Shown piece after piece: positions 16,394-24,588 of a stretch of 34,742 nt of DNA (within the stretch, counting starts at the first letter, position 1; every line of letters begins with the position of its first letter). The translations under genes and the position numbers were made by a program. Source of the DNA: Candidatus Gastranaerophilales bacterium (lineage in GTDB: Bacteria > Cyanobacteriota > Vampirovibrionia > Gastranaerophilales > Gastranaerophilaceae); NCBI GenBank assembly GCA_944327245.1, contig CALVHD010000019.1:1-34742 (forward strand), in the 5' to 3' direction. The notes under the pieces were generated by a model. It had not been told where the DNA came from. It worked only from the letters and a program-made list of their open reading frames with translations, and did not search any database.

Positions 16394-16438
16394 TATTTAA
16401 TAGTACTTACTTCTAAGAAAAAAACTCTAAAGTATTGA

Positions 16439-16444
16439 TATAAT
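16439..16444 (+). promoter_or_regulatory. -10 box, leaderless spacing
   Basis: TATAAT ends 7 bases before the ATG at 16452. No ribosome binding site is present. Confidence 0.45.
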
Positions 16445-16451
16445 ATTGAGT

Positions 16452-17309
16452 ATGAAAATATTGAAAATAAATTTAATAGTTTTTATTTTGATGTTGTTTG
16501 TGAATGCTAACATTATTTGTTTGGCTCAAAACCCTCAAAATGCTCAATTATCTAAAATTGAATCTTCAATATGGGGTTTTGATTATCAAAAGGATGATGT
16601 TCAAAAAAGATTGTCAAGAATTGAAAACAATGTTTTTGGTCAAACATCAGGCGGTTTATCAGTTGATAAAAGAATACAAAAATTAAATGAAGCTTTGGGT
16701 TTTGAATCTTATGAAGACAGTAAAAAACAAGCTTATGAAATTGATGATACGGAAGTTGCCGGAGTAAATTATCCGCAAATCGATGCTCTTGAATATCAAA
16801 TGTTTAATACAACATATGAAAAAGAAAATATTTATAAAAGGTTAGACAGATTAGAAAAGAAAATTTTTGGTTCAAGTCAAGATGGCAACTTAGCTTCCAG
16901 AACAGAAAGACTAAAAGCGTATGTTAAAAAAGATGCAATTGCGCAAGACCCTTCATATCACTACGAAAAACCATATACTATGACTCAAGATATAGAACAG
17001 TACATGGGATCGCAAAATAAATATGAAAATTCTGATATTTTTATTCAGCTTGCAGGGCTTGAAACAATTCTTTTTTCGAAAACATATTCTCAAGACCCTG
17101 TTGGTTTAAGATTAAACAGATTGGAAAGAAAAATTTTTCAGCGTGATTTTTCATCAGATGATGAATATTTAAGGCTTCAAAGACTTCAGGCTGCAGCTAA
17201 TGCGCAACAAACCGCAAAACTTTATGAAGCAAATAAATTTCAAAAATATACTTCAACCGGTATGCAAATCGGCTCAATTATCCTGATGATTTTAGCTTTA
17301 ATATTATAA
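16452..17309 (+). CDS. Exported protein with three copies of a ~45-residue repeat
   Basis: A 285-aa protein with an N-terminal signal or anchor (INLIVFILMLFVNANIICLA) and a C-terminal hydrophobic helix (IGSIILMILALIL). Between them one unit occurs three times, at about 33-82, 111-158 and 201-247. Its core is LE..xF...Y....xx.RL.RLE.KIFG: RLSRIENNVFG, RLDRLEKKIFG and RLNRLERKIFQ. Each is followed by a short loop and a second RL/RI.KL element. No family was named with confidence. The start at 16452 is preferred over a TTG at 16446 because the -10 box ends at 16444, leaving 16452 as a leaderless start. A terminator follows at 17313. Confidence 0.7.
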   Translation: MKILKINLIVFILMLFVNANIICLAQNPQNAQLSKIESSIWGFDYQKDDVQKRLSRIENNVFGQTSGGLSVDKRIQKLNEALGFESYEDSKKQAYEIDDTEVAGVNYPQIDALEYQMFNTTYEKENIYKRLDRLEKKIFGSSQDGNLASRTERLKAYVKKDAIAQDPSYHYEKPYTMTQDIEQYMGSQNKYENSDIFIQLAGLETILFSKTYSQDPVGLRLNRLERKIFQRDFSSDDEYLRLQRLQAAANAQQTAKLYEANKFQKYTSTGMQIGSIILMILALIL

Positions 17310-17312
17310 AAT

Positions 17313-17336
17313 AAAAGCCGCTATAAAGCGGCTTTT
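17313..17336. terminator. Bidirectional terminator
   Basis: AAAAGCCGCT, loop ATAA, AGCGGCTTTT: a perfect 10-bp stem between the repeat protein and the convergent aminotransferase gene. Confidence 0.9.
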
Positions 17337-17357
17337 GTGTGTCGGTTTAATTTTTTA

Positions 17358-18479
17358 TTATACTGTTGCCATAGTTTTTTCAACACATTTAATTAATGTT
17401 TTGGCTACTGTTTCTTGTTCTTCTTTAGTTATTTCAGCGAACATAGGCAAAGATAAAACAAGTTTTGTATCTTTTTCCGTATTTGGAAGCATACCTTCTT
17501 TGAAGTTATATTTTGCGTGAACTTTTTGAAGATGTAATGGAATCGGATAATAAATCATTGCGCCTATGCCTTCTTCAGCCAGTAGTTTATGGACTTCATC
17601 TCTGTTTGGAACTTTCACTGTATATTGGTGATAAACGCAATATGTATTATCAAGCTCTTTAGGGGTTTCAACTAAATTGCAATTTTTAAACAATTCATTA
17701 TAATAGCTTGCATGTTCTCTTCTTAATTTATTCCATTTGTCTATATAAGGAAGTTTTACTCTTAAAATAGCTGCTTGAATTTCGTCTAATCTTGAGTTTA
17801 CACCGATTTCATCGTGATGATATCTAATGGCTCCGCCATGGTTTCTAAGAGCTAGTATTCTATCTTTTAAGAATTGAGAATTTGTTGTTACCATACCGCC
17901 ATCGCCCATTGTACCAAGGTTTTTAGTGGGGTAGAAACTAAAGCAGCCAATGTCGCCTATTGTACCCACCTTTTTGCCTTTATATTCAGCTCCGATTGCT
18001 TGACAAGCATCTTCAATAACAAACAGATTGTGGCGTTTAGCTATATCCATTATTACATCCATATCGCAAGGTTGACCGTATAGATGAACCGGAATAATTG
18101 CTTTTGTTTTTGGTGTAATTGCTGCTTCGATTTTGTTTGCATCAATATTAAATGTGTCAGGGTCAATATCAACAAAAACTGGTTTTGCCCCTACTATTCC
18201 TATTGATTCAGAGGTTGCAACAAATGTAAATGCTGTTGAAATTACTTCATCGCCTTCACCTATGTCAAGTGCGCGAAGTGCTAAATGAAGTGCGTCTGTT
18301 CCTGAGTTTAGTGCTACTGCGTGTTTAACATCAAGATATTCACACATTTCTTTTTCAAATTCTTTATTGTTGGCTCCAAGAATGTATGAACCGCTTCTCA
18401 TAACTTCTAAAACTGCTTTTTCAGCTTCTGAAGCTATTGTTTCATATTGTCTTTTTGAATTAATAATAGGAATTTTCAT
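17358..18479 (-). CDS. DegT/DnrJ/EryC1/StrS-family PLP aminotransferase
   Basis: A 373-aa sugar aminotransferase of the type that places an amino group on a nucleotide-linked keto sugar for surface glycans. The PLP lysine is Lys186 in FYPTKNLG, the PLP-ring aspartate Asp157 in [11 protein letters not shown], and the [10 protein letters not shown] phosphate-binding loop lies near 59-68. Length is standard. TGAGGAG before the ATG supports the start. It is monocistronic and divergent from pflB. Flagellin or lipopolysaccharide glycosylation would be a reasonable use, but the substrate cannot be read from the sequence. Confidence 0.9.
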   Translation of the reverse strand: MKIPIINSKRQYETIASEAEKAVLEVMRSGSYILGANNKEFEKEMCEYLDVKHAVALNSGTDALHLALRALDIGEGDEVISTAFTFVATSESIGIVGAKPVFVDIDPDTFNIDANKIEAAITPKTKAIIPVHLYGQPCDMDVIMDIAKRHNLFVIEDACQAIGAEYKGKKVGTIGDIGCFSFYPTKNLGTMGDGGMVTTNSQFLKDRILALRNHGGAIRYHHDEIGVNSRLDEIQAAILRVKLPYIDKWNKLRREHASYYNELFKNCNLVETPKELDNTYCVYHQYTVKVPNRDEVHKLLAEEGIGAMIYYPIPLHLQKVHAKYNFKEGMLPNTEKDTKLVLSLPMFAEITKEEQETVAKTLIKCVEKTMATV

Positions 18480-18590
18480 TTTTATCTCCTCAATTGTACT
18501 TGTCTTGCATATTTATAGTAGCATATATTTTCGTGATTTCTTATTAAGATTAGATAAAGATTTTTATTAACAAGAATATAATTTTTTTTG

Positions 18591-18599
18591 TGTTATAAT
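18591..18599 (+). promoter_or_regulatory. Extended -10 promoter of pflB
   Basis: TGTTATAAT is a TGn extended -10 with a perfect TATAAT, about 40 bases before the pflB start codon. No convincing Crp/Fnr site of the type seen at 30132-30164 was found nearby. Confidence 0.5.
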
Positions 18600-18638
18600 T
18601 TTATCGAATATAGACGTTCAAAAAAAGGAGAAAATAAA

Positions 18639-20678
18639 ATGACATTTAAACCAGGTAAATGGCAAACTGAAATTAACGTCAGAGATTTCATTCAAAGAAA
18701 TTATACTCCATATGACGGTGATTCAAGTTTCTTGGCAGGTCCTACCGAAGCTACTAAAAAACTTTGGGAAGAATGTTGCGAATTATTTAAAAAAGAAAGA
18801 GAAAACGGCGGTGTTCTTGATATGGATACAAAAATTGTATCTACAATAACTTCGCACGGTGCAGGTTATATTGATAAAGACCTTGAAAAAATTGTCGGTT
18901 TGCAAACTGATAAACCTCTAAAACGTTCATTACAACCATTCGGCGGTATAAGAATGGCTGAAACTTCATGTAAATCATACGGATATGAAGTTGATCCTGA
19001 AATATCAGAAATTTTCACTAAATACAGAAAAACTCATAACCAAGGCGTATTTGATGCTTACACTCCTGAAATGAGAAAAGCTCGCCACGCTGCTATTTTA
19101 ACAGGTCTTCCTGATGCATACGGTCGTGGTCGTATTATTGGTGACTATAGACGTGTAGCTTTATATGGTATCGATAGATTAATCGAAGATAAAAAAGAAC
19201 AACATGCTTCAGTAGATGGCGAAATGACACCTGAAAAAATTCAATTAAAAGAAGAACTTATGGAACAAATCAGAGCTCTTCAAGAAATGAAAGAATTGGG
19301 CGCAATTTACGGTTATGATATTTCAAAACCGGCTCAAAACGCTAAAGAAGCTGTTCAATGGTTATATTTTGGTTATTTGTCAGCAGTAAAAGAACAAAAC
19401 GGTGCTGCAATGAGCTTAGGAAGAACATCTACTTTCCTTGATATTTTCATTGAAAGAGATTTACAAAACGGTACATTAACCGAACAAGAAGCTCAAGAAT
19501 TAATCGACCATTTCATTATGAAATTAAGATTGGTTAAATTTGCAAGAACTCCTGAATATAATTCATTATTCTCAGGCGATCCTACTTGGGTAACTGAATC
19601 AATTGGCGGTGTTGGTATTGATGGCCGTCATATGGTTACTAAAAACTCATTCAGATATTTAAGAACTTTGGAAAATCTTGGTACTGCTCCTGAACCAAAC
19701 ATGACTGTACTTTGGTCAAAAAGATTACCGCACAACTTTAAACAATATGCAGCTCACATTTCAATTACAACTTCATCAATTCAATATGAAAATGATGATA
19801 TGATGAGAGTTACACACGGTGATGATTATGCTATTGCTTGCTGCGTTTCATCTATGGTTGTAGGTAAAGAAATGCAATTCTTCGGCGCTCGTGCAAACTT
19901 AGCTAAATGCTTATTGTATGCAATTAATGGCGGTGTGGATGAAAGATTAAAAGAACAAGTTGGACCAAGATTCAGACCTATTACATCAGAATATCTTGAC
20001 TTTGATGAAGTAATGGAAAGATATGAAGATATGATGGAATGGCTTGCAGGCTTATATGTAAATACTTTAAACGTAATTCACTATATGCATGATAAATATT
20101 GCTATGAAAGATCTCAAATGGCACTTCATGATAGAGATGTAAAACGTTATTTTGCAACAGGTATTGCAGGTCTTTCTGTTGTTGCAGATTCACTTTCAGC
20201 TATTAAATACGCTAAAGTTAAGACAATCAGAGATGAAAATGGCATTGTAGTTGACTATGAAGTTGAAGGCGATTATCCAAAATATGGCAACAATGATGAC
20301 AGAGTTGACCAATTTGCAGTAAATATCGTTAAGAAATTCATGGGTATGATTAGAAAACACTACACATATAGAAATTCTCTACCTACAATGTCAATTTTGA
20401 CAATTACATCTAACGTTGTATATGGTAAAAAGACAGGCAACACTCCTGACGGAAGAAAAGCCGGTGTTCCTTTAGCTCCGGGTGCTAACCCAATGCACGG
20501 ACGTGATACAAACGGTGCTGTTGCTTCATTGGCTTCAGTTGCTAAATTACCGTTCAATGATGCTCAAGACGGTATTTCAAATACATTCTCAATCATACCT
20601 AATGCTTTAGGAAAAGATGAAGTATTTATGGGCGACATCCAACTTGATTGCGGATGCTGCGCAGGTAACGTACAATAG
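18639..20678 (+). CDS. pflB: Pyruvate formate-lyase catalytic subunit, lacking the glycyl-radical domain
   Basis: A 679-aa protein that matches E. coli PflB closely from its first residues ([27 protein letters not shown]). PFL splits pyruvate with CoA into acetyl-CoA and formate. The catalytic pair Cys401-Cys402 ([15 protein letters not shown]) corresponds to Cys418-419 of E. coli. The chain then stops after NALGKDEV plus a short unrelated tail ([11 protein letters not shown]), so the terminal ~65 residues with the radical glycine are missing and are encoded by the next gene. Together 679 + 79 aa match the 760 aa of a one-piece PFL. The start at 18639 is set by AAAAGGAG 7 bases upstream. No activating enzyme (pflA) lies in the window. 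Confidence 0.93.
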   Translation: MTFKPGKWQTEINVRDFIQRNYTPYDGDSSFLAGPTEATKKLWEECCELFKKERENGGVLDMDTKIVSTITSHGAGYIDKDLEKIVGLQTDKPLKRSLQPFGGIRMAETSCKSYGYEVDPEISEIFTKYRKTHNQGVFDAYTPEMRKARHAAILTGLPDAYGRGRIIGDYRRVALYGIDRLIEDKKEQHASVDGEMTPEKIQLKEELMEQIRALQEMKELGAIYGYDISKPAQNAKEAVQWLYFGYLSAVKEQNGAAMSLGRTSTFLDIFIERDLQNGTLTEQEAQELIDHFIMKLRLVKFARTPEYNSLFSGDPTWVTESIGGVGIDGRHMVTKNSFRYLRTLENLGTAPEPNMTVLWSKRLPHNFKQYAAHISITTSSIQYENDDMMRVTHGDDYAIACCVSSMVVGKEMQFFGARANLAKCLLYAINGGVDERLKEQVGPRFRPITSEYLDFDEVMERYEDMMEWLAGLYVNTLNVIHYMHDKYCYERSQMALHDRDVKRYFATGIAGLSVVADSLSAIKYAKVKTIRDENGIVVDYEVEGDYPKYGNNDDRVDQFAVNIVKKFMGMIRKHYTYRNSLPTMSILTITSNVVYGKKTGNTPDGRKAGVPLAPGANPMHGRDTNGAVASLASVAKLPFNDAQDGISNTFSIIPNALGKDEVFMGDIQLDCGCCAGNVQ

Positions 20679-20679
20679 T

Positions 20680-20707
20680 TTCAAAAGGCAGATATCTGCC
20701 TTTTGAA
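20680..20707 (+). terminator. 28-bp perfect palindrome between pflB and its radical subunit
   Basis: Each 14-base half (first half TTCAAAAGGCAGAT) is the exact reverse complement of the other, and TTTTGAATTTT follows the G+C core. It begins 2 bases after the pflB stop. It looks like a terminator or attenuator placed between two genes that should work together. Its GGCAGAT/ATCTGCC core recurs in the terminator at 20989-21024. Confidence 0.75.
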
Positions 20708-20729
20708 TTTTAAATAAAGGAATAGAAAA

Positions 20730-20969
20730 ATGACTACACAACAAGAAGAAAATTTAATTAACTTATTAGACGGTTATGTTGAAAAAGGCGGACACCATCT
20801 TAATGTTAATGTATTTAATAGAGAAACTTTATTAGATGCGCAAGCACATCCTGAAAAATATCCTCAACTTACAGTTAGAGTTTCAGGATATGCAGTTAAT
20901 TTCATTAAATTAACAAAAGAACAACAAGATGATGTTATCTCAAGAACATTCCATGCTAAATTGAGTTAA
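20730..20969 (+). CDS. Stand-alone glycyl-radical subunit of pyruvate formate-lyase (copy 1)
   Basis: A 79-aa protein equal to the last part of [38 protein letters not shown] and [14 protein letters not shown] align with the E. coli PflB C-terminus, and the radical-bearing glycine is Gly53 in RVSGYAV. E. coli GrcA/YfiD is the known free-standing relative, but there it only repairs a complete PFL; here it seems to be an obligate subunit because pflB ends before this domain. It has its own AAAGGAA site and ATG. It is in the same reading frame as pflB, but two stops (TAG 20676, TAA 20715) lie between, so simple read-through is unlikely. Confidence 0.92.
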   Translation: MTTQQEENLINLLDGYVEKGGHHLNVNVFNRETLLDAQAHPEKYPQLTVRVSGYAVNFIKLTKEQQDDVISRTFHAKLS

Positions 20970-20988
20970 TAATATAATAAAATCAATA

Positions 20989-21024
20989 AAAATAAGGCAG
21001 ATTTTTATTTATCTGCCTTATTTT
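20989..21024 (+). terminator. Terminator after the radical subunit gene
   Basis: A 14-bp perfect stem (AAAATAAGGCAGAT and its complement) with an 8-base T-rich loop. It shares the GGCAGAT core with the palindrome after pflB. Confidence 0.85.
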
Positions 21025-21112
21025 CGTATTAAGAATATGTAAAGCTATTATTATTTATGTAAATATTTGACTCTTTTATAATATAATTATCTTATAGCTT
21101 TGGAGCATTATA

Positions 21113-22363
21113 TTGAAAAGTTCTAAAAAACTTACATTACATATTTTTATTGCGTTAGTTTTAGGCATTCTTTTCGGATGGCTTTTGCCTCAGTATGCAG
21201 TCAAAATGCAGCCTTTGGGTGATATGTTTTTAAGAATGGTTAAGATGATTATTGCTCCTTTGATTTTTGCAACTTTAGCTGTCGGTATAGCAGGTCATGG
21301 CGATGTTAAAAATTTAGGCAAAATTGGGTTGAAAACCATAGTTTATTTTGAAATAGCAACAACAATAGCTCTTATTTTAGGACTTGTTATGGCGAATTTA
21401 TTGAAGCCGGGGGTTGGTTTTAATATTGATACAAATTCTGTTTCAATGGCTGTTGTTGAATCTATGAAGACTGTTCCTCAAGGGCATTCTTTAATTCAGA
21501 TGCTTGTGGATGCTATTCCTGTAAGCATAGTTCAATCTATGGCGGAGGGAGATTTATTGCAGATTGTTGTTTTTGCAATATTCTTTGCGCTTGCTGTTTG
21601 TGCTGTGGGTCCGAAAGCAAGACCTGTTTTGGATTTTTTGCAAAGCACATGCGATGTTATGTTTAAATTTACGGAATATGTAATGAAATTTGCACCTGTT
21701 GGAGTTTTTGGTGCAATTAGTGCCACAATTGGTCAAAATGGTATTGGTGTTTTATTAAGTTATGCGAAATTGATTTTTATTACATATTTTTCATTGATTG
21801 CTTTTGTTGCTTTGGTATTAATAGTTGCCTGTAAAATTATTAAAGTGCCTTTTATGGGTTTATTAAAAACAATTAAAGATCCTGCGCTTTTGGCTTTTAC
21901 AACTGCTTCATCAGAAGCTGCACTGCCTAAGGCAATGAGTCAGATGGAAAAGTTCGGCGTTCCAAAAAGTATCGTTAGTTTTGTTATGCCCATGGGTTAT
22001 ACTTTTAATCTTGACGGGTCTACTTTATATTTGACACTGGCAACGTTGTTTTGTGCTCAAATAGCAGGTATTCATCTTTCAATTGAGCAGCAGCTGATGA
22101 TTATGTTTACTTTAATGCTTACATCAAAAGGTATAGCGGGAGTGCCAAGAGTTTCTTTGGTTATTTTAACAGGAACTTTGACAAGTTTTGGTTTGCCTTT
22201 GGTTGGGGTTGCAATATTATTAGGGATTGATCAAATCTTGGATATGGGAAGAACTACTGTTAATTTAATAGGCAATTGCGTTGCAACAGCTGTTGTTGCT
22301 TATTGGGAAAATGAATTTGACCATAAAAAGATGGATAAGTTTTTAATATCACAAGATAGTTAA
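21113..22363 (+). CDS. Dicarboxylate / amino acid:cation symporter (DAACS family)
   Basis: A 416-aa inner-membrane carrier of the GltP/DctA/GltT type that takes up glutamate, aspartate or C4-dicarboxylates with H+ or Na+. Many hydrophobic helices are present. The family signatures are the TTASSEAALPKAMSQ serine-rich hairpin loop near 260-275, MPMGYTFNLDGSTLYLTLA near 290-310 (the usual NMDGT motif reads NLDGS here), and the second hairpin region SKGIAGVPR. Start codon TTG at 21113 is supported by GGAG ending 7 bases before it. Substrate and coupling ion cannot be decided from the sequence. Confidence 0.9.
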   Translation: MKSSKKLTLHIFIALVLGILFGWLLPQYAVKMQPLGDMFLRMVKMIIAPLIFATLAVGIAGHGDVKNLGKIGLKTIVYFEIATTIALILGLVMANLLKPGVGFNIDTNSVSMAVVESMKTVPQGHSLIQMLVDAIPVSIVQSMAEGDLLQIVVFAIFFALAVCAVGPKARPVLDFLQSTCDVMFKFTEYVMKFAPVGVFGAISATIGQNGIGVLLSYAKLIFITYFSLIAFVALVLIVACKIIKVPFMGLLKTIKDPALLAFTTASSEAALPKAMSQMEKFGVPKSIVSFVMPMGYTFNLDGSTLYLTLATLFCAQIAGIHLSIEQQLMIMFTLMLTSKGIAGVPRVSLVILTGTLTSFGLPLVGVAILLGIDQILDMGRTTVNLIGNCVATAVVAYWENEFDHKKMDKFLISQDS

Positions 22364-22419
22364 TTGATATTAGCCATAAAACTAATATAAAAAATAATGT
22401 TTGATAATATATTTTTAAT

Positions 22420-23424
22420 ATGAAAATATTATTTTATGATATCAGAGATTTTGAATTAGATTTTTTATTGGAACAAATTCCAAATACGATTGAACCTTAT
22501 TTTTTTAAAATACCGTTAGAAAAAAATACTTATGTTGATTTAAAAAACCAAGATGCTGAGGCATTGAGTGTTTTTGTTTCATCTCAATTAGACAGTGAAA
22601 TTTTATCAAAATTTAAAAATTTGAAATATATATTTTTAAGGTGTGTAGGTTTTTCTAATGTAGATTTAGATTATTGCAAAGAACACTCTATTTATGTTTT
22701 TAATACTCCCAATTACGGCAATTCAACCGTTGCAGAGTATGTTTTTGCTCTTATTTTAGCGCTAGGCAAAAAAATAATTAAATCAACGATTTCATTAAAA
22801 AACGGTGATTCTGATGCTGTTGAATTAATGGGGATAGAGCTTTTGGGTAAAACCATGGGTGTAATTGGCGCAGGAGCTATCGGCAGAAAAGTTATAAATA
22901 TTGCTCATGGGTTTGGCATGAATGTGCTTGTTTATGATATAGAAAAGAAGGGTGCATATAATTTCGTGTCTTTAGATGAGCTATTGGAAAAATCGGATTT
23001 TGTTTCAATAAATTGTCCGCTAACCGAACAAACTTATCATTTGATAAATAAAGAAAATATATCAATGATGAAAAAAACGGCATTTTTAATCAATGTTGCA
23101 AGAGGAGAAATTATTGATACAAAAGCTCTTTATATGGCTTTAATGAATAAAAAAATTCAAGGAGCGGCTCTTGATGTTGTTGAATGTGAACAACTGCTTT
23201 GTTCAAATTGGACTAAATGTTCGAATACTCAAGATCTAAAGTATGTCTGCCTTAAAAAATATTTCTTTATAGAAAAATTAATGCGCCTTGAAAACATATT
23301 AATAACTCCTCATAATGCGTATAACACAAAAGAGGCAAATGAACGAATATTAAAAATGACTTTGGAAAATATTAAAGCTTCTTTTGATATAAATAGTAGC
23401 ACTAAAAATCTTGTTTTGATATAA
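22420..23424 (+). CDS. D-2-hydroxyacid dehydrogenase (D-lactate dehydrogenase-like)
   Basis: A 334-aa NAD-dependent D-isomer-specific dehydrogenase. It has the Rossmann loop MGVIGAGAIGRKV (about 146-158), NVARGEIIDTKAL with the catalytic arginine, the AALDVVE segment and the catalytic histidine in ITPHNAYNT. The layout and the YVFALILALGKKI helix resemble D-lactate and related 2-hydroxyacid dehydrogenases. A role in re-oxidising NADH by making D-lactate is plausible beside a formate-producing PFL, but the substrate is inferred. There is no clear Shine-Dalgarno; a GATAATATATT stretch just upstream suggests a short or absent leader. Confidence 0.83.
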   Translation: MKILFYDIRDFELDFLLEQIPNTIEPYFFKIPLEKNTYVDLKNQDAEALSVFVSSQLDSEILSKFKNLKYIFLRCVGFSNVDLDYCKEHSIYVFNTPNYGNSTVAEYVFALILALGKKIIKSTISLKNGDSDAVELMGIELLGKTMGVIGAGAIGRKVINIAHGFGMNVLVYDIEKKGAYNFVSLDELLEKSDFVSINCPLTEQTYHLINKENISMMKKTAFLINVARGEIIDTKALYMALMNKKIQGAALDVVECEQLLCSNWTKCSNTQDLKYVCLKKYFFIEKLMRLENILITPHNAYNTKEANERILKMTLENIKASFDINSSTKNLVLI

Positions 23425-23425
23425 T
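23420..23425 (+). promoter_or_regulatory. -10 box overlapping the upstream stop codon
   Basis: TATAAT contains the TAA stop of the dehydrogenase gene and ends 9 bases before the deoC ATG. It could be an internal, leaderless promoter for the deoC operon. Confidence 0.35.
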
Positions 23426-23434
23426 AATTTTGTT

Positions 23435-24103
23435 ATGCAAACAATTAATAATTATATCGAACATACTGTTTTAAAACCTGATGCGCTTAATTCAGACATT
23501 GAAAAACTTGCGGCAGATGCCATTAAATATAATTTTTTTGGTGTATGTATTAATCCTTGTTATGTTGAATTGGCTCACAGTTTATTAAAAGATTCCGATA
23601 CAAAGGTTGTGACTGTTGTGAATTTTCCTTTGGCAAATAATACTATAGATATGACATTGTATCAGGTTGAAAAATGTTTAAAAATGGGGGCGGATGAGAT
23701 TGATACGGTTTTAAATATTTCCGCTTTAAAAAATAAAAATTATAAAAAAGTTGAAGATGACATAAAAAAAACAAAAGAAGTTTGCGATGAGCATAACTTA
23801 AAGGTTATCTTAGAAACAGATTTATTAACAAAAGACGAAATAATTATTGCTTCAAAGTGTGCTGCAATCGGCGGGGCTAATTTTGTTAAAACTTCAACAG
23901 GATTTGTTAAAAACGGTGTCGGAGCCACAGTTGAAGATGTTAAATTGATGTATAAAACAGTTTCTTCTCTTGGGCTTGAGGTAAAAGCAAGCGGGGGAAT
24001 AAAAAATTATATTCAAGCAATAGATTTAATAAATGCCGGTGCCAGTCGTTTGGGCACATCAAGCGGTGTTGATATTATTTTAGGAGAGGTGCAAAATGTC
24101 TAA
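23435..24103 (+). CDS. deoC: Deoxyribose-phosphate aldolase
   Basis: A 222-aa class I aldolase splitting 2-deoxyribose 5-phosphate into glyceraldehyde 3-phosphate and acetaldehyde, used in deoxynucleoside breakdown. The Schiff-base lysine is Lys152 in FVKTSTGF, the second active-site lysine Lys184 in EVKASGGI, and Asp/Asn positions in GADEIDTVLNI are in place. Family length is 215-260 aa. There is no ribosome binding site. It opens a closely packed set of eight genes ending at 29039; the small downstream gene overlaps it by 8 bases. Confidence 0.93.
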   Translation: MQTINNYIEHTVLKPDALNSDIEKLAADAIKYNFFGVCINPCYVELAHSLLKDSDTKVVTVVNFPLANNTIDMTLYQVEKCLKMGADEIDTVLNISALKNKNYKKVEDDIKKTKEVCDEHNLKVILETDLLTKDEIIIASKCAAIGGANFVKTSTGFVKNGVGATVEDVKLMYKTVSSLGLEVKASGGIKNYIQAIDLINAGASRLGTSSGVDIILGEVQNV

Positions 24104-24293
24104 AGAAGAAAACAAAATCACAATACGTTCAGACAGAGATACGGATTACACCTTTATGTATAAAGGCGAAGAAGTGGTTTTGAAAGCGGGCAGTGTGGTT
24201 TCCGTTGCAGACGGGCTTAAAAATGTTGTTTTCCCTACTGTTGCAATGAAAATTATGAATAATTTAATTGTAGTTAAGGGTGATGTGAAATAA
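24096..24293 (+). CDS. Small unrecognised protein in the deoC operon
   Basis: A 65-aa, probably cytosolic protein of alternating strands (NKITIRSDRD, VVLKAGSVVSVADGLKNVVF), looking like a small beta-rich domain. No family was recognised. GGAGAGG lies before its ATG inside the deoC end, and it overlaps both deoC (8 bases) and the next gene (1 base), so it is very likely a real translated gene. Confidence 0.65.
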   Translation: MSKEENKITIRSDRDTDYTFMYKGEEVVLKAGSVVSVADGLKNVVFPTVAMKIMNNLIVVKGDVK

Positions 24294-24580
24294 TGGAAAA
24301 TAATGAAAACAATCAAATTATCATTACTGTTACCGGAAAAGACAAGGTTGGAATAGTTTCTTCTATATCTAATTCTTTGGCCGAGCATAAAGTAAATATT
24401 GAAGATATTAAACAAACAATTATGCAGGATAACTTTGTTATGATTATGCTTTGCAATATTGAAAAAATGGAAGTTTCTTTTAAAGAATTTAAAGATGATA
24501 TTTTAAAATTGTCAAATGAACTTGGAATGGAAATTTGGGTTCAAAAAAAAGAAATTTTTGATAAAATGCACACTATTTAG
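24293..24580 (+). CDS. ACT-domain protein (UPF0237 type)
   Basis: A 95-aa protein that is one ACT domain: [31 protein letters not shown] is the typical strand-helix-strand start. Such proteins usually sense amino acids or other small molecules. UPF0237 genes commonly sit directly before a UPF0210 gene, as here (8 bases apart), which suggests a joint function that is still unknown. Start and upstream stop overlap as TAATG. Confidence 0.88.
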   Translation: MENNENNQIIITVTGKDKVGIVSSISNSLAEHKVNIEDIKQTIMQDNFVMIMLCNIEKMEVSFKEFKDDILKLSNELGMEIWVQKKEIFDKMHTI

Positions 24581-24588
24581 GAAAAACA

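Noticed and set aside
18588..18638. Upstream start for pflB adding 17 residues
   Set aside because: That frame begins at the promoter -10 box; AAAAGGAG before 18639 and the match to the PflB N-terminus set the start.
18480..18638. Crp/Fnr operator upstream of pflB
   Set aside because: Single half-sites such as AACAAG and TTGTG occur, but no inverted repeat with the 30151-30164 geometry was found.
20676..20730. Sequencing frameshift or single stop read-through joining pflB and the radical domain
   Set aside because: The two genes are in the same frame, but two stop codons (20676 and 20715), a non-homologous C-terminal tail, a palindrome, and a separate ribosome binding site and ATG all point to a real split. 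The second stand-alone copy at 29669 supports this.
22367..22388. Terminator after the symporter gene
   Set aside because: A 7-bp all-but-AT stem (ATATTAG/CTAATAT) with an 8-base loop has no T-run after it and is too weak to call.
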